A stretch of DNA of 64,000 bases from Clostridium_AF sediminicola (GCF_050402865.1 NZ_BAABMF010000008.1:131315-195314), one strand, 5' to 3'; positions 26,454-35,240 are shown, counted from the first letter of the stretch. Notes: generated from the sequence alone by a model not told the origin. Numbers and translations are program-made.

Positions 26454-26803
26454 TTTTACACTTCCTTTATTGAATTTAATGATTTAAAGCTTTTCATTAT
26501 CATTCTATACCTATTTAGTTAATTTTTCAATACAAGTAATTATATGTTACAAACCTTTATACACCATATTCTTTTTTACTTTGTACAGGTGCTAAATCCT
26601 TTATGTTATTATATTTCTTCCATAACTTTCTTAGTTATTAAGGAAGCACTCAGATATAGCCAAAATATATCTTATAGAAATTCATATTAAAAATCACCAC
26701 TTTGCAAAATAAGCTTTACATTTTTACATATTATTCTTGACTTATTATGCAAAGTTTACTATACTAAAAATGCAAAGCAGGCTTTGCAAAAGGAGGAGAT
26801 GAT
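26454..26803. other. Intergenic region between symporter and XRE gene
   Basis: The symporter-proximal part holds a 25-codon open stretch on the minus strand (26557-26634) ending in KEYGV that may be a gene scrap; I could not place it. The XRE-proximal part holds the promoter and palindrome listed separately. Confidence 0.4.
26737..26788 (+). promoter_or_regulatory. Promoter and operator of the XRE gene
   Basis: TTGACT (26737-26742), 17 bases, TATACT (26760-26765). Just after it TGCAAAGC-AG-GCTTTGCA (26771-26788) is a perfect palindrome, and similar half-sites (TTTGCAAAATAAGC, ATGCAAAG) lie at 26701 and 26748. The spacing fits repression by the XRE protein. Confidence 0.72.
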
Positions 26804-27010
26804 ATGAAAACATGCATACAAGCATTGAGAAAAAAACATAAATTATCTCAAGAAGAGCTGGCATTAGCAGTAGGTGTTACGAGACAGACAATCACCTCAT
26901 TAGAACGTGAAAAATATACTGCATCACTTGTTCTTGCTTATAAGATTTCAAAATATTTCGATATGACCATCGAAGAAGTATTTGATTTTTCAGAAGTGGA
27001 GGAGTTATAA
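26804..27010 (+). CDS. XRE-family HTH regulator (68 aa)
   Basis: The whole protein is one Cro/CI-type helix-turn-helix domain: LRKKHKLSQEELALAVGVTRQTITSLER, cited as residues 8-35, then the SLVLAYKISKYFDMTIEEVF core. AAAGGAGGAG precedes the ATG. The stop is one base before the start of the downstream membrane protein, a recurrent pair in Firmicutes. The palindrome in its own promoter suggests autoregulation. Confidence 0.93.
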   Translation: MKTCIQALRKKHKLSQEELALAVGVTRQTITSLEREKYTASLVLAYKISKYFDMTIEEVFDFSEVEEL

Positions 27011-27011
27011 G

Positions 27012-27464
27012 ATGGAAGATTATAAAATGGCAATAAAGAAAAGATTATCTCTTATGATTGGATTCAATTCCATAGTAGTTGTTTTTATTGTATTAATTGG
27101 GTATTTAGGAAATACAACAGTCCAATTAAATGAAAATATTTCCGATATGATCCATGGATTTCAAGTAGGTATTTTCATAGGAATACAAATCCTTATAGTA
27201 ATACAAATCAAAAAATATAATACGGCGTTAAAAAGTAAGGATGCATTAAAGAAATTATATATAGAAGAACATGATGAGAGAACAAAACTTATTAAAGATA
27301 AAATAGGCGGAATGGGTTTAAATCTTTGTATTTGTGGAATTGGAGCAGCGACTGTTACAGCTGGATTTTTCAGCAAAATAGTTTTCATTACTTTACTTAG
27401 TGTTTTAATCTATACAGTACTTGTAAAAGGATTCTTTAAAGTATATTATAGAAAAAAATATTAG
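27012..27464 (+). CDS. Conserved membrane protein paired with XRE regulator
   Basis: The 150 residues hold four helices in two pairs, with a charged linker (EEHDERTKLIKDKIGG) between. Such proteins are frequent partners of very short XRE regulators; their function is unknown, perhaps sensing. The ATG is set at 27012 by GTGGAGGAG. It ends at a large hairpin and converges on the second L,D-transpeptidase gene. Confidence 0.85.
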   Translation: MEDYKMAIKKRLSLMIGFNSIVVVFIVLIGYLGNTTVQLNENISDMIHGFQVGIFIGIQILIVIQIKKYNTALKSKDALKKLYIEEHDERTKLIKDKIGGMGLNLCICGIGAATVTAGFFSKIVFITLLSVLIYTVLVKGFFKVYYRKKY

Positions 27465-27474
27465 TTTTTTCGAG

Positions 27475-27521
27475 TCCTAAAAAGTATCTAACTTCGTCAA
27501 CACCTCAGATACTTTTTAGGA
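27475..27521. terminator. Hairpin between convergent genes
   Basis: TCCTAAAAAGTATCT and AGATACTTTTTAGGA form a 15-bp perfect stem with a 17-base loop. The T-run lies inside the stem rather than after it. Confidence 0.55.
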
Positions 27522-27541
27522 TATATAATATACTAATTGTA

Positions 27542-28960
27542 TTAGTTATAACAAATAACTGGAACACCTGCTCTAATATTATTGAATATTTTCTTTGCTA
27601 AATTGTATGGAGAATTCACACAACCATGTGACCCGCTGGTCTTATATATTGTTCCACCAAAAGTACTTCTCCATGTTGCATCATGAATTCCTATTCCTCC
27701 ATTAAAAGGCATCCAATATGCAACTTCTGTTTCATAATTATCCCCGTGAAGTATAGCATTCTTTTGTTTGTATTTTAGTTTATAAATACCTGCTGGTGTT
27801 GTATTATTAGCACTCACATTCCCAGTAACAACAGGACCTTCTGATATCAAAGAAGAATTTTTATAAAACCATAAATGTTGACTTGTAAGATTTATTTCTA
27901 CATAGGTGGTTCCAATATCATTTCCGCCATGACACAATGCAGTTCGATTATATGCTGGTTCTTTCGTTACCACTTCACCAGCTTTTATAGCTTCAGCTAA
28001 AGCTTTTGTTTCTTTAGCTATATCTATAGACCAGCCATAATCTCCACCGCCAACCTTTATTTTTTTTCCAGATGAAGTTACAAAACTTCTTTTTCTTCCT
28101 ACTGTATTATACTTTTTAGCAAGGGTATTTATAAAATCTTTTACTTTTTCCTCATCAAATTTCACAATCATATCCTCATTTACTGTGAGCCAATTTTTTA
28201 TTGTAGAACTATCTAAACATTCTTTATTTTTTCCTAAAGTATAAGTTATTTTTGATGATACATATTTATTTAATAAGTTTTTTGCATCAATTATTTTTTC
28301 AGAATCTGAAGTATATTCAGGTTTCACATAACAATTAATTGATTCTAAATCTATTAAAGTCTCTCCCTTAAGTATTGCATCTTCTATATGATTGTATAGA
28401 ATATATTTTTTTACCTTGTTTCCATTCACTTCAGGAACAATTTCATATTTACTATCATTATACTTAAAGCTAGGATTTTTAGGTTCAATTATATTTGCAC
28501 TATCAAAACAAAAGAGGTTGTCCACTTTTTCTTTCAAAAGTTTTTCATCAAATTTAAGTCCTTCTACCATATTGTTATCTTCTGTCTTGAAAATTTCCAA
28601 AATCCATTTAAAAGGATTTTGCTCTTCTATAGAATCTTTAAATTCATTACCTGATTCATATGTTAAACCAATCTCATCTCCTCTAATTTTTTCGTTTTTG
28701 CCTCCACGTTCCTTTAGATTTAACTCATATTTCTGAAGTTCTGATGACATTAATTGATTTACTGATTCTACACTTTTACCTGAAACACTTATGCAATTTA
28801 AAGTAGAGCCAAAATAAAAATGGTTAGTAAAATATAATGCCATTCCGAAATATATAACAAGTATGATGCACAAAGAAACTGAAAGACTCAAAACAACTTT
28901 CTTATACTTTTTCTTTTGCTTTTTTTTACGCCTTACTCTTCTATCTATCGTACTTTTCAC
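27542..28960 (-). CDS. L,D-transpeptidase with peptidoglycan-binding domain (copy 2)
   Basis: This is a 472-aa paralogue of the protein at 20685 with the same plan: basic N-terminal tail, one anchor helix, a VanW/PG_binding_4-like region and a YkuD domain with catalytic SHGCVNSP and upstream GIGIHDATWR. The two copies are alike along the whole length. It starts at GTG with AAGGG immediately before, a short spacing. Opposite orientation and 5 kb distance show an old duplication, not a tandem one. Confidence 0.93.
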   Translation of the reverse strand: MKSTIDRRVRRKKKQKKKYKKVVLSLSVSLCIILVIYFGMALYFTNHFYFGSTLNCISVSGKSVESVNQLMSSELQKYELNLKERGGKNEKIRGDEIGLTYESGNEFKDSIEEQNPFKWILEIFKTEDNNMVEGLKFDEKLLKEKVDNLFCFDSANIIEPKNPSFKYNDSKYEIVPEVNGNKVKKYILYNHIEDAILKGETLIDLESINCYVKPEYTSDSEKIIDAKNLLNKYVSSKITYTLGKNKECLDSSTIKNWLTVNEDMIVKFDEEKVKDFINTLAKKYNTVGRKRSFVTSSGKKIKVGGGDYGWSIDIAKETKALAEAIKAGEVVTKEPAYNRTALCHGGNDIGTTYVEINLTSQHLWFYKNSSLISEGPVVTGNVSANNTTPAGIYKLKYKQKNAILHGDNYETEVAYWMPFNGGIGIHDATWRSTFGGTIYKTSGSHGCVNSPYNLAKKIFNNIRAGVPVICYN

Positions 28961-29076
28961 CCCTTAAATTGTTAATATATTATATTATGTTTTGTTATAA
29001 TTTACTATCAATTACTATTTTATCTAATATATTCTTGTTTTTCAAGTGATTCAAAGAAAGTAAAAAGAACAAATGC

Positions 29077-29184
29077 ATAAATCAGTGTGAATATTTTACA
29101 CAATGCTACAATGTATTGATATAACTGCATTTGACAAGTATGAAATTCCTGAAAAAATTTATAAATTCTTATACAACAAAAAAA
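29077..29184 (+). repeat. 108-bp dispersed intergenic repeat, copy 2
   Basis: It matches 20323-20430 in the same orientation. It ends within the terminator of the downstream NTF2-like operon. Confidence 0.75.
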
Positions 29185-29212
29185 ATCTACCTCAATAAAA
29201 GGTAGGTTTTTA
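29178..29212 (-). terminator. Terminator of the NTF2-like operon
   Basis: On the minus strand AAACCTACC and GGTAGATTT pair around TTTTATTGA and end in TTTTTTTT. Confidence 0.8.
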
Positions 29213-29238
29213 AATCATATTAAGTTAAATTGTAAATA

Positions 29239-30240
29239 CTATTTGTTCAAAATTTGCTCAGTTCTTCCCAGTATATCAACGCCCTGCTGTTTCATCCAAT
29301 ATACATTATCAATAAACACCCAATTTTCTGCAAGTTTATCATCTTCACGTGAGTATACATCAACTACCTGCATATCAGCTATATTACTTGCTGGAAGTCC
29401 CATATAACCTCCTATTGGTCTATTTGTGAGATTTGGCCATCCAAAGAAACAAGCAAATGGACCTTCAGCAAATCTCACTACATGTCCGTTAAATTTCATA
29501 TCATCAAGACCATATGTAAATGGATTTTGATGCTGTTCAAAGTATCTTTCCACAGTATATGTTGCACCTATACCGCACGGTCCATACCATACCATATCTT
29601 CATGCCATGTATTTCTGTAACAATCGAAAGGTACATTCGGTTTATCGTTATACGACTGAAGATCGATTGTGAATTGGTTTATGATATCCAAAGTTTTTTG
29701 TCCTTCTGACTCATGAGCATCATCAAACAATAATCCGTTATGATTTCTTGGTCCTGGATAAACGAAATAATGTCCTGTTGATGGAGGCAATGGATACATT
29801 CCTGCCTGTTGCATAAGTCCTATAATATCTAAAAATAAACCTGATTTTGTTATTTTTCCATTTTCAACACATGTAAACTCAACATATCTAAGCATGGCTA
29901 TCTTGCGCGTATGACGTATACCAAGCCAGTCATTATCAAACAATCCCATAAAATGACCCATGCTCATAGTCCATTTTTCTTCAGGAGCATACATGTTCTC
30001 TCCACCTATAAATATATCCTGTCTTCTTCTCATGTGTAATAATGATTTTTTTAGAGGAATCCAAAATTTCTCTGCAACATCATCAATACCATATTGTTGC
30101 CTAAAAGGATAAACACCTTTGAAATCATAATTATCTGCCATATGTTTTTTCATAACATCTTTAACTTCTTCAGGACTACATTTCTCCATTGCTTCAAAAT
30201 AGTCTAAAGTTACTTTTTTTGTTTCCGTATATTTTCCCAT
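29239..30240 (-). CDS. Double NTF2/SnoaL-like domain protein
   Basis: The 333 aa consist of two tandem NTF2-like (SnoaL/polyketide cyclase-type) cone domains. The second half has HEDMVWYGPCGIGATYTVERYF and MGLPASNIADMQVVDVYSRE, and DKLAENWVFIDNVYWM ends the fold (cited by short parts). The first half has the partly matching FWIPLKKSLL and GLFLDIIGLMQQAGM. It is the second gene of an operon with a paralogue 19 bases upstream, under a MerR-type promoter. Known SnoaL-like proteins are cyclases, isomerases or binding proteins; the activity here is unknown. AGGTGAG sets the ATG used. Confidence 0.85.
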   Translation of the reverse strand: MGKYTETKKVTLDYFEAMEKCSPEEVKDVMKKHMADNYDFKGVYPFRQQYGIDDVAEKFWIPLKKSLLHMRRRQDIFIGGENMYAPEEKWTMSMGHFMGLFDNDWLGIRHTRKIAMLRYVEFTCVENGKITKSGLFLDIIGLMQQAGMYPLPPSTGHYFVYPGPRNHNGLLFDDAHESEGQKTLDIINQFTIDLQSYNDKPNVPFDCYRNTWHEDMVWYGPCGIGATYTVERYFEQHQNPFTYGLDDMKFNGHVVRFAEGPFACFFGWPNLTNRPIGGYMGLPASNIADMQVVDVYSREDDKLAENWVFIDNVYWMKQQGVDILGRTEQILNK

Positions 30241-30259
30241 AATTCTCACCTCAATTTTT

Positions 30260-31279
30260 CTAGTTAGATTTAAAAATATTCAAATTGCCCTTCATCCGAT
30301 CAAAAACATCTATACCAATTTGTAAAAGGAAATCAACCATATCAATGAAAACCCAGTTTTCAGCCAATAGATTGTCTTCTCTTCTATAAAAGTCCATTAC
30401 ACGCATAGTTATCTTCTTGTTTGTTGCTGGTAATCCTAGCCATCCATCACCGGTATGTGTAGCATAAATACTTGGCCATCCAACGAATGAACAAAAGTTA
30501 CCTTCTGCAAATCGAGTAAGATGATTTCCACCATTCCAATCAGGAATACCTTTACAGAAAGGATCACAATGATAATCTAGGAAACCTTTTAAGCCTCTAG
30601 TTGTTCCTGTACCGCCAGGTCCATACCACATAAAATCTTCATGAAAATAATATTCCATTCCCATACCATAAACGCCATTATAATGATAATCATCTCGTAA
30701 TCCTTTATAAAGCATATTTTCAACTAATTTCAAAGTTTTAGTTGATTCTACATCATCAGATTCACCTAATATAACTCCATTCATAGTAGATGGAACTGGA
30801 CAGAATGTTTCTTTACCTAAAGCTGAGATGAATTTTATACCTGCTTGTCTCATCAAATCCAATATATCTACTATGATACGTGTTTCAACTATTTTACCAT
30901 TTTCCATTTTATGAAACTCACCAAATCTTAACCATACTACATTCTTTGTTGCAGGAATCTCTAAAAAATCCTTTTCAAAAGTTGCAACAAAATTTCCCAT
31001 TGTAGAAACCCATTCTCCTTCAGCTCCAGCAAATGATCCTCCTGTTAAGAAAATATCATTTTTTTGTATATCAGGAAATGATGTCAATAATGGTTTGTAA
31101 AAGTTATTAGAAATACTTTCTAAACCATTTAATGTGTTGAATGGATGAGGTCCATACCACACTGCATCTTCATGAAAATATTCAGATAATACACTATCGA
31201 TATTTTGAGAATTTGCTTTACGAATATGTTTAGAAAACTCATAAATTCTTTGTTTGTTTTTAATTCTTACTGAACTCAT
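30260..31279 (-). CDS. Double NTF2/SnoaL-like domain protein (paralogue)
   Basis: This 339-aa protein shares architecture and motifs with the next gene: HEDAVWYGPHPFNTL in the first domain, HEDFMWYGPGGTGTTRGL in the second, and AENWVFIDMVDFL near the end. Each domain carries the HED..WYGP motif, which suggests a conserved pocket with histidine and aspartate. GAGGTGA precedes the ATG. A promoter with a 19-base spacer lies 53 bases upstream. The two paralogues may form heteromers. A role in handling a hydrophobic or toxic compound is inferred only from the regulator type. Confidence 0.85.
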   Translation of the reverse strand: MSSVRIKNKQRIYEFSKHIRKANSQNIDSVLSEYFHEDAVWYGPHPFNTLNGLESISNNFYKPLLTSFPDIQKNDIFLTGGSFAGAEGEWVSTMGNFVATFEKDFLEIPATKNVVWLRFGEFHKMENGKIVETRIIVDILDLMRQAGIKFISALGKETFCPVPSTMNGVILGESDDVESTKTLKLVENMLYKGLRDDYHYNGVYGMGMEYYFHEDFMWYGPGGTGTTRGLKGFLDYHCDPFCKGIPDWNGGNHLTRFAEGNFCSFVGWPSIYATHTGDGWLGLPATNKKITMRVMDFYRREDNLLAENWVFIDMVDFLLQIGIDVFDRMKGNLNIFKSN

Positions 31280-31331
31280 TTTATCACCTCATATTTTAAA
31301 ATAGAGTAATGGAATAATTACTCTCAAAAAA

Positions 31332-31362
31332 ATTATAAACTCTATACTTTGTATAGAGTCAA
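31332..31362 (-). promoter_or_regulatory. MerR-type promoter with 19-base spacer
   Basis: On the minus strand TTGACT (31362-31357) and TATAAT (31337-31332) are separated by 19 bases that contain the palindrome CTCTATAC-AAA-GTATAGAG. Over-long spacers with an internal palindrome are the hallmark of MerR-activated promoters. It lies just after the merR stop codon and in front of the NTF2-like operon. Confidence 0.85.
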
Positions 31363-31367
31363 TAGTG

Positions 31368-32183
31368 TTAGATTAAAATTTGTAGTTCATTTATTAATTG
31401 ATTATTTACATATTGTTTTGGAGTACTATATAAATCAGTTTCCAGTATAATATCTTTTAAAATAATATTATTTTCTTCAATATATTGTTTTAATTTCTTT
31501 ACTGCTACGTATCTATCTTTATTTAAATATGCAATACAAATATATTTTCCAGCGGGAATTTCATCAATATTTTTACTTTTATGTTTTAATTCATCAGCAT
31601 ATAGCGTTATATAAGGATGCTTATATCGAAATTTACTTTCATACAAAAATGATTCTATATAAATTAAATTCCCATATTCGCCTTCATACATTATTCCATC
31701 TTTCTCCATAAGTGCAGTTAACTTTCTTAATTCTAATACCTTATCGCTCTCTGAATCATCTTCATTAACTCCAGGTTTTGTTATAAATCTTTGTTTTATT
31801 TCTCTAAAATATATTTTATTTCTTCCATTATATCGTAATGTATATTGTATTTTTTCACCCATGTTCTCCATATCTTCACTAATTCTTTTTAATCTTGTGA
31901 TTTCTTTTTGGACTAAACTCTGTTGCTTTTCTATAAAAGAAAATAAAAAACTTATATCTTCATTATTAATTATTTCTTTTAGTTCTTTCAGGGGAGAACC
32001 TATATACCTTGCGTATTTTATTAAGTCAATATATACAAATTGATTTGGTGTATAATATCTATAATTACTATCAGGATCTATAAAAGCAGGTTTTAAGAGT
32101 CCCATTTTATCGTAAAGCCTTAAAGCTTGAATTGAAACATTATTTATCTTTGATGTTTCTCCTATAGAAAAATACTTTTTCAT
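31368..32183 (-). CDS. MerR-family activator with GyrI-like effector domain
   Basis: The N-terminal winged helix (FSIGETSKINNVSIQALRLYDKMGLL, residues about 4-29, then NYRYYTPNQFVYID) is followed by a coiled-coil dimer helix and a C-terminal effector domain of the BltR/BmrR type. The start was set four codons inside the longest frame, behind GGGGGT. It most likely drives the NTF2-like pair through the 19-base-spacer promoter. It lies 23 bases after the glycosylase gene and could be cotranscribed with it. Confidence 0.92.
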   Translation of the reverse strand: MKKYFSIGETSKINNVSIQALRLYDKMGLLKPAFIDPDSNYRYYTPNQFVYIDLIKYARYIGSPLKELKEIINNEDISFLFSFIEKQQSLVQKEITRLKRISEDMENMGEKIQYTLRYNGRNKIYFREIKQRFITKPGVNEDDSESDKVLELRKLTALMEKDGIMYEGEYGNLIYIESFLYESKFRYKHPYITLYADELKHKSKNIDEIPAGKYICIAYLNKDRYVAVKKLKQYIEENNIILKDIILETDLYSTPKQYVNNQLINELQILI

Positions 32184-32206
32184 ATATACCCCCAAGTAAA
32201 GTATAA

Positions 32207-32770
32207 TTATTTCTCACTGATTAAAGATTCATATTTATTTTTGATTTCTTTAAAATCTTCCCAAAATGGTCTTTTTTTCAACTCATCTCTTAAAACAGCT
32301 GATGGATGAAATGTAGATATAATCCACGTATTCTTCCTGTGACACCACTTTCCTCTATCCCTTGTTATTCTCAGATTGCTGTCAATAATATTTGTAGCTG
32401 CTATTCTACCTAAGCATACTATAATCTTTGGCTTTATCAACTTAACTTGCCACCTAAGATATAGCATGCATGCAGCTATTTCATCACTTTGCGGATCTCT
32501 ATTTTTTGGCGGTCTACATTTTACTATATTACCAAAATACACATCTTCCCTTGTCATATCTATTGCATTTATTGCTTTTGTTAGAAGTTGCCCTGCTGGT
32601 CCTATGAACGCCTCACCTTTTTGATCCTCGTAGAATCCTGGTCCTTCTCCGATAAACATAATATCTGCATTTGTATTTCCTTGCCCAAAAACAATATTGG
32701 TTCTACTTTTATGTAGTTTGCACTTTTTACAATTGTAAACATAATTCTGTACTTCTTCTAAAGTATACAT
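32207..32770 (-). CDS. Uracil-DNA glycosylase, family 4 (Fe-S)
   Basis: This base-excision repair enzyme removes uracil from DNA. The 187 aa carry two cluster cysteines in NCKKCKLHKSR near the N terminus, the motif GEGPGFYEDQKGEAFIGPAG, GNIVKCRPP with the third cysteine, and the catalytic FHPSAVLR histidine motif. Family 4 enzymes contain a 4Fe-4S cluster. AGGAGAGG precedes the ATG. Confidence 0.93.
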   Translation of the reverse strand: MYTLEEVQNYVYNCKKCKLHKSRTNIVFGQGNTNADIMFIGEGPGFYEDQKGEAFIGPAGQLLTKAINAIDMTREDVYFGNIVKCRPPKNRDPQSDEIAACMLYLRWQVKLIKPKIIVCLGRIAATNIIDSNLRITRDRGKWCHRKNTWIISTFHPSAVLRDELKKRPFWEDFKEIKNKYESLISEK

Positions 32771-32876
32771 AATACCTCTCCTAATTTTTATAATATCATG
32801 TAATTATATACCCTTATTTTATACATACATTGTAACTTTTTCAATTTAAAATCAGTATAATATATTTTTAATCAAA

Positions 32877-32899
32877 ACAACGTAGGTCGCCCTACGCTG
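32877..32899 (-). terminator. Terminator after the rubrerythrin gene
   Basis: CGTAGG and CCTACG pair around four bases, extended by CA/TG pairs. The minus strand continues TTGTTTTGATT. Confidence 0.55.
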
Positions 32900-32927
32900 T
32901 ATAAATATACTATGAATAATAATATTC

Positions 32928-33449
32928 TTATCTAGTTAAATACATATTGGTTATAATAAGATGCTGTTGTTCAACTTCCGCTATAGCACGAAAAATTTCT
33001 TTTATACGAGGTTCTGGAGCTCTAGTAGCTACTTCTGTATAAAATTCTACTGCCTTAACTTCGTGCTTATTAGATTCCTTTAAATTTTTGAAATCATTAT
33101 CTGCACAGCATTGTTTTAATGCTTTATTAAAAGATATTCCCATTGCATCAGCAAAAACCTCTGCATGTTCGAATTCCTGTTTCATTAAACGATTAAAAAT
33201 AGCTTCGGTTACTTGGTTTTCTGCATTGGCTGCAGAACATTTGTAGTAAAGATAGTTTGCTATTTCAAGTTCTAAAGCTTTTTGACAATCTTTATAACTT
33301 TGTTCACTCATATTAACCTTACCATATTCTATCCATTCAGCAGCAGGTACAACACGTTTTCTAATAGCCCCACAGAAAGGACAACGTTGTGGTGGATTAT
33401 CCATTAAAGAAGTTTCTCCACAAATTTCGCAGCGATAAGGATTCATCAT
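32928..33449 (-). CDS. Rubrerythrin-like protein with N-terminal rubredoxin domain
   Basis: The protein starts with a rubredoxin-like iron site (YRCEICGE and PQRCPFCG, cysteines 7, 10, 23, 26) followed by a ferritin-like diiron helix bundle (ELEIANYLYYKCSAA, EQEFEHAEVFADAM via QEFEHAE, and EVEQQHL). The domain order is the reverse of classical rubrerythrin. In anaerobes such proteins reduce peroxide. GAGGTGGTGA precedes the ATG; a second ATG follows at once. It appears to be a single gene. Confidence 0.9.
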   Translation of the reverse strand: MMNPYRCEICGETSLMDNPPQRCPFCGAIRKRVVPAAEWIEYGKVNMSEQSYKDCQKALELEIANYLYYKCSAANAENQVTEAIFNRLMKQEFEHAEVFADAMGISFNKALKQCCADNDFKNLKESNKHEVKAVEFYTEVATRAPEPRIKEIFRAIAEVEQQHLIITNMYLTR

Positions 33450-33734
33450 TATATATCACCACCTCTATTTAAAACTCAAATTCAATCATATAGCTTGTCC
33501 TTTGTACATTATAATATATTCATTTCATTGGGCAAGTGTTACAATATTGAAATACAAAAAGAGAATTAAGTGATTATTAAAAAATTTAAATTAATTAAAA
33601 CATGGATACAACAACAATTATCTAATCAAATTATTATGTTAATGATGTAATATAACTAATTTAGGATATTTTTTTGTTAAATACGTATAATAAATATTAA
33701 CTAAAAAAATTCAATTTCTAAGGAGGAGTATACT

Positions 33735-33920
33735 ATGGATATGAATACTCATGATGCTATTATGAAAAAATTATTGGATGTACAAGAAAATGTTCGTGAC
33801 TTTGAATGTTTTTCTAAGGAAGTAGCTGATAAAGAAGTCTCTTCTATATTTAAGGAATTTGCTGAAGAATCAGGTATGCAAGCAAGAAAATTACAACAAC
33901 TTATTGATAAACATAAGTAA
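33735..33920 (+). CDS. Small helical protein (61 aa)
   Basis: AAGGAGGAG lies correctly before the ATG. The protein is short, helical and acidic, with two likely helices (HDAIMKKLLDVQENVRDFE, cited by short part, and SIFKEFAEESGMQARKLQQL). The pattern of E and H positions recalls one helix pair of a ferritin-like bundle, but there are too few residues for a metal site. Located 285 bases from the divergent rubrerythrin gene, it may respond to the same stress; this is only inference. Confidence 0.65.
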   Translation: MDMNTHDAIMKKLLDVQENVRDFECFSKEVADKEVSSIFKEFAEESGMQARKLQQLIDKHK

Positions 33921-33950
33921 CAATATTTATATAATATTTTAGTTACTTCA

Positions 33951-33974
33951 TGGAAGTAGGATTACCTACTTCCA
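33951..33974. terminator. Hairpin after the small helical protein
   Basis: TGGAAGTAGG and CCTACTTCCA pair perfectly around four bases, 30 bases after the stop codon. Confidence 0.6.
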
Positions 33975-34224
33975 TATTTGTTATGAAAGAAATTATCAAT
34001 AATAAAGCATAAATCTTTACTATAATAAATCCACCCATCTTTTATTTCTAACACTTCATAATTCCTCTTCTCGAAAAGATATTGAGCTGGATTGGTTACT
34101 AAAGTTGATAAAACCACTTAAAATCATACTCATGTTCTATTATGTATTCTCGCTCAAATAGATAGATTTGTTCTATATCACCTGTTTGTGTTTTTATAAT
34201 TTTGAATTCTCTAATTTCTTTCAT
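33962..34224 (-). pseudogene. Broken GNAT acetyltransferase gene
   Basis: An ATG at 34224 opens 41 codons (start MKEIREFKII) that end at a stop at 34099. A shifted frame then continues NPAQYLFEKRNYEVLEIKDG and WIYYSKDL to a stop at 33962, a typical acetyltransferase C terminus. The total is too short for a GNAT fold, so both a frameshift and an internal loss are implied. Confidence 0.65.
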
Positions 34225-34332
34225 TATCTATCCACTGTGTTATTAGTAATTTCCTCTAGTTTCATTTCCAAAAAAGATTGAGAAGTAGTTTTATAAATGA
34301 TTATATGAAAATTTACATTTCAACTTTTTTGA

Positions 34333-34884
34333 CTAAGACCTGGTATAATCATTTAATTTCATAAACAAGTACCGTGAAGCAACACTACAGAAATAGGCAA
34401 TTACTATAGCAGCTAAAATATCACTAGGAAAGTGAACATAAAGATACATTCTAGAAAAAGCCACAAGTATCGCAATAATTAAAATAGGTATATACATGTT
34501 TACCTTATTCACCTTCAATCGTTCCTTTAATAATACAAAAGCTACAGCAAAAGAAGCAGTAGTATGCCCTGAAGGAAAAGAATAGTCATGAGGTTCATCA
34601 ATTAATAATGCAATATCTTTATAATTGTATGGCCTTGCCCTTGCCACCATGTTCTTTAACAATCCATTAGTCACAATTGCTCCACATAATAGAGCAATTA
34701 AGCACATTATTCCCACTCTTCGTGTTTTTGGATACATCAATAAAGCAACTGTTATTGCTATCCAAATAAGACCATAATCACCTATGTGAGTGAAAAACAG
34801 CCAAATATTATCAAAAAACGGAGTACCCATAATATCTTGTATTTTATCCAATACTGCTAATTCAAAATTCATTAACTCAGTCAT
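34333..34884 (-). CDS. PAP2-family phosphatase (undecaprenyl-diphosphatase type)
   Basis: This membrane phosphatase probably recycles undecaprenyl diphosphate for cell-wall synthesis. The 183 aa have six helices and all three signature motifs: KNMVARARP, PSGHTTA and SRMYLYVHFPSD. Members of this branch (BcrC) give low-level bacitracin tolerance. GGAGG precedes the ATG. It is a single gene, with the broken acetyltransferase downstream. Confidence 0.92.
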   Translation of the reverse strand: MTELMNFELAVLDKIQDIMGTPFFDNIWLFFTHIGDYGLIWIAITVALLMYPKTRRVGIMCLIALLCGAIVTNGLLKNMVARARPYNYKDIALLIDEPHDYSFPSGHTTASFAVAFVLLKERLKVNKVNMYIPILIIAILVAFSRMYLYVHFPSDILAAIVIAYFCSVASRYLFMKLNDYTRS

Positions 34885-35048
34885 ATTTAACCTCCATTTT
34901 AAAATAAAATTCTGTAAAGGGATAACCTTAATTTTAGTATAATTATATCACATAGTAATATATTTCAATTTTTTCATTTAAAATTTGTTCCTCTGTAAAT
35001 ATTCTACATAATTATGCTATAATAGGTATACATATTGGAGGTGTTTTT

Positions 35049-35153
35049 ATGAAAGTAACTAATACATTCAGCTCTAAAACAACTTGCTCCTTGCAAAGAC
35101 TACAACAATGTAAGCTATGCTTTGTTTGGAGCCTAGTCTGTAAAGTTAGCTGA
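35049..35153 (+). CDS. Putative cysteine-rich leader peptide (34 aa)
   Basis: TTGGAGGTG stands before an ATG that opens 34 codons ending in CKLCFVWSLVCKVS, with four cysteines (13, 21, 24, 31). A TATAAT at 35018-35023 places the transcript start just upstream, so this is the first ORF of the message. The second half of the ORF overlaps the terminator-like structure at 35112-35195, and the CD3324-family gene follows 87 bases later. The arrangement is that of a regulatory leader peptide; a true small protein cannot be excluded. Confidence 0.6.
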   Translation: MKVTNTFSSKTTCSLQRLQQCKLCFVWSLVCKVS

Positions 35154-35195
35154 ATTACGTACAGGTTTTAGGTTCTGTAACACATAGCTTTTTTT
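35112..35195 (+). promoter_or_regulatory. Candidate attenuator before the CD3324-family gene
   Basis: AAGCTATG (35112-35119, inside the leader ORF) pairs with CATAGCTT (35183-35190), which runs into a T-tract. An inner TACAG / CTGTA hairpin lies within. An alternative pairing (GCTCC..CAAAG with CTTTG..GGAGC) forms earlier in the ORF. A ribosome stalled in the ORF would disturb these folds. Confidence 0.55.
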
Positions 35196-35240
35196 GTATT
35201 CTTTGCTTTAATACTATGCTAAGAGTGGAGGAGTAAGGAA

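Noticed and set aside
26557..26634. Open stretch of 25 codons on the minus strand ending in KEYGV, possibly a transposase end
   Set aside because: Too short and without a recognisable motif; no inverted repeats or other transposase parts nearby.
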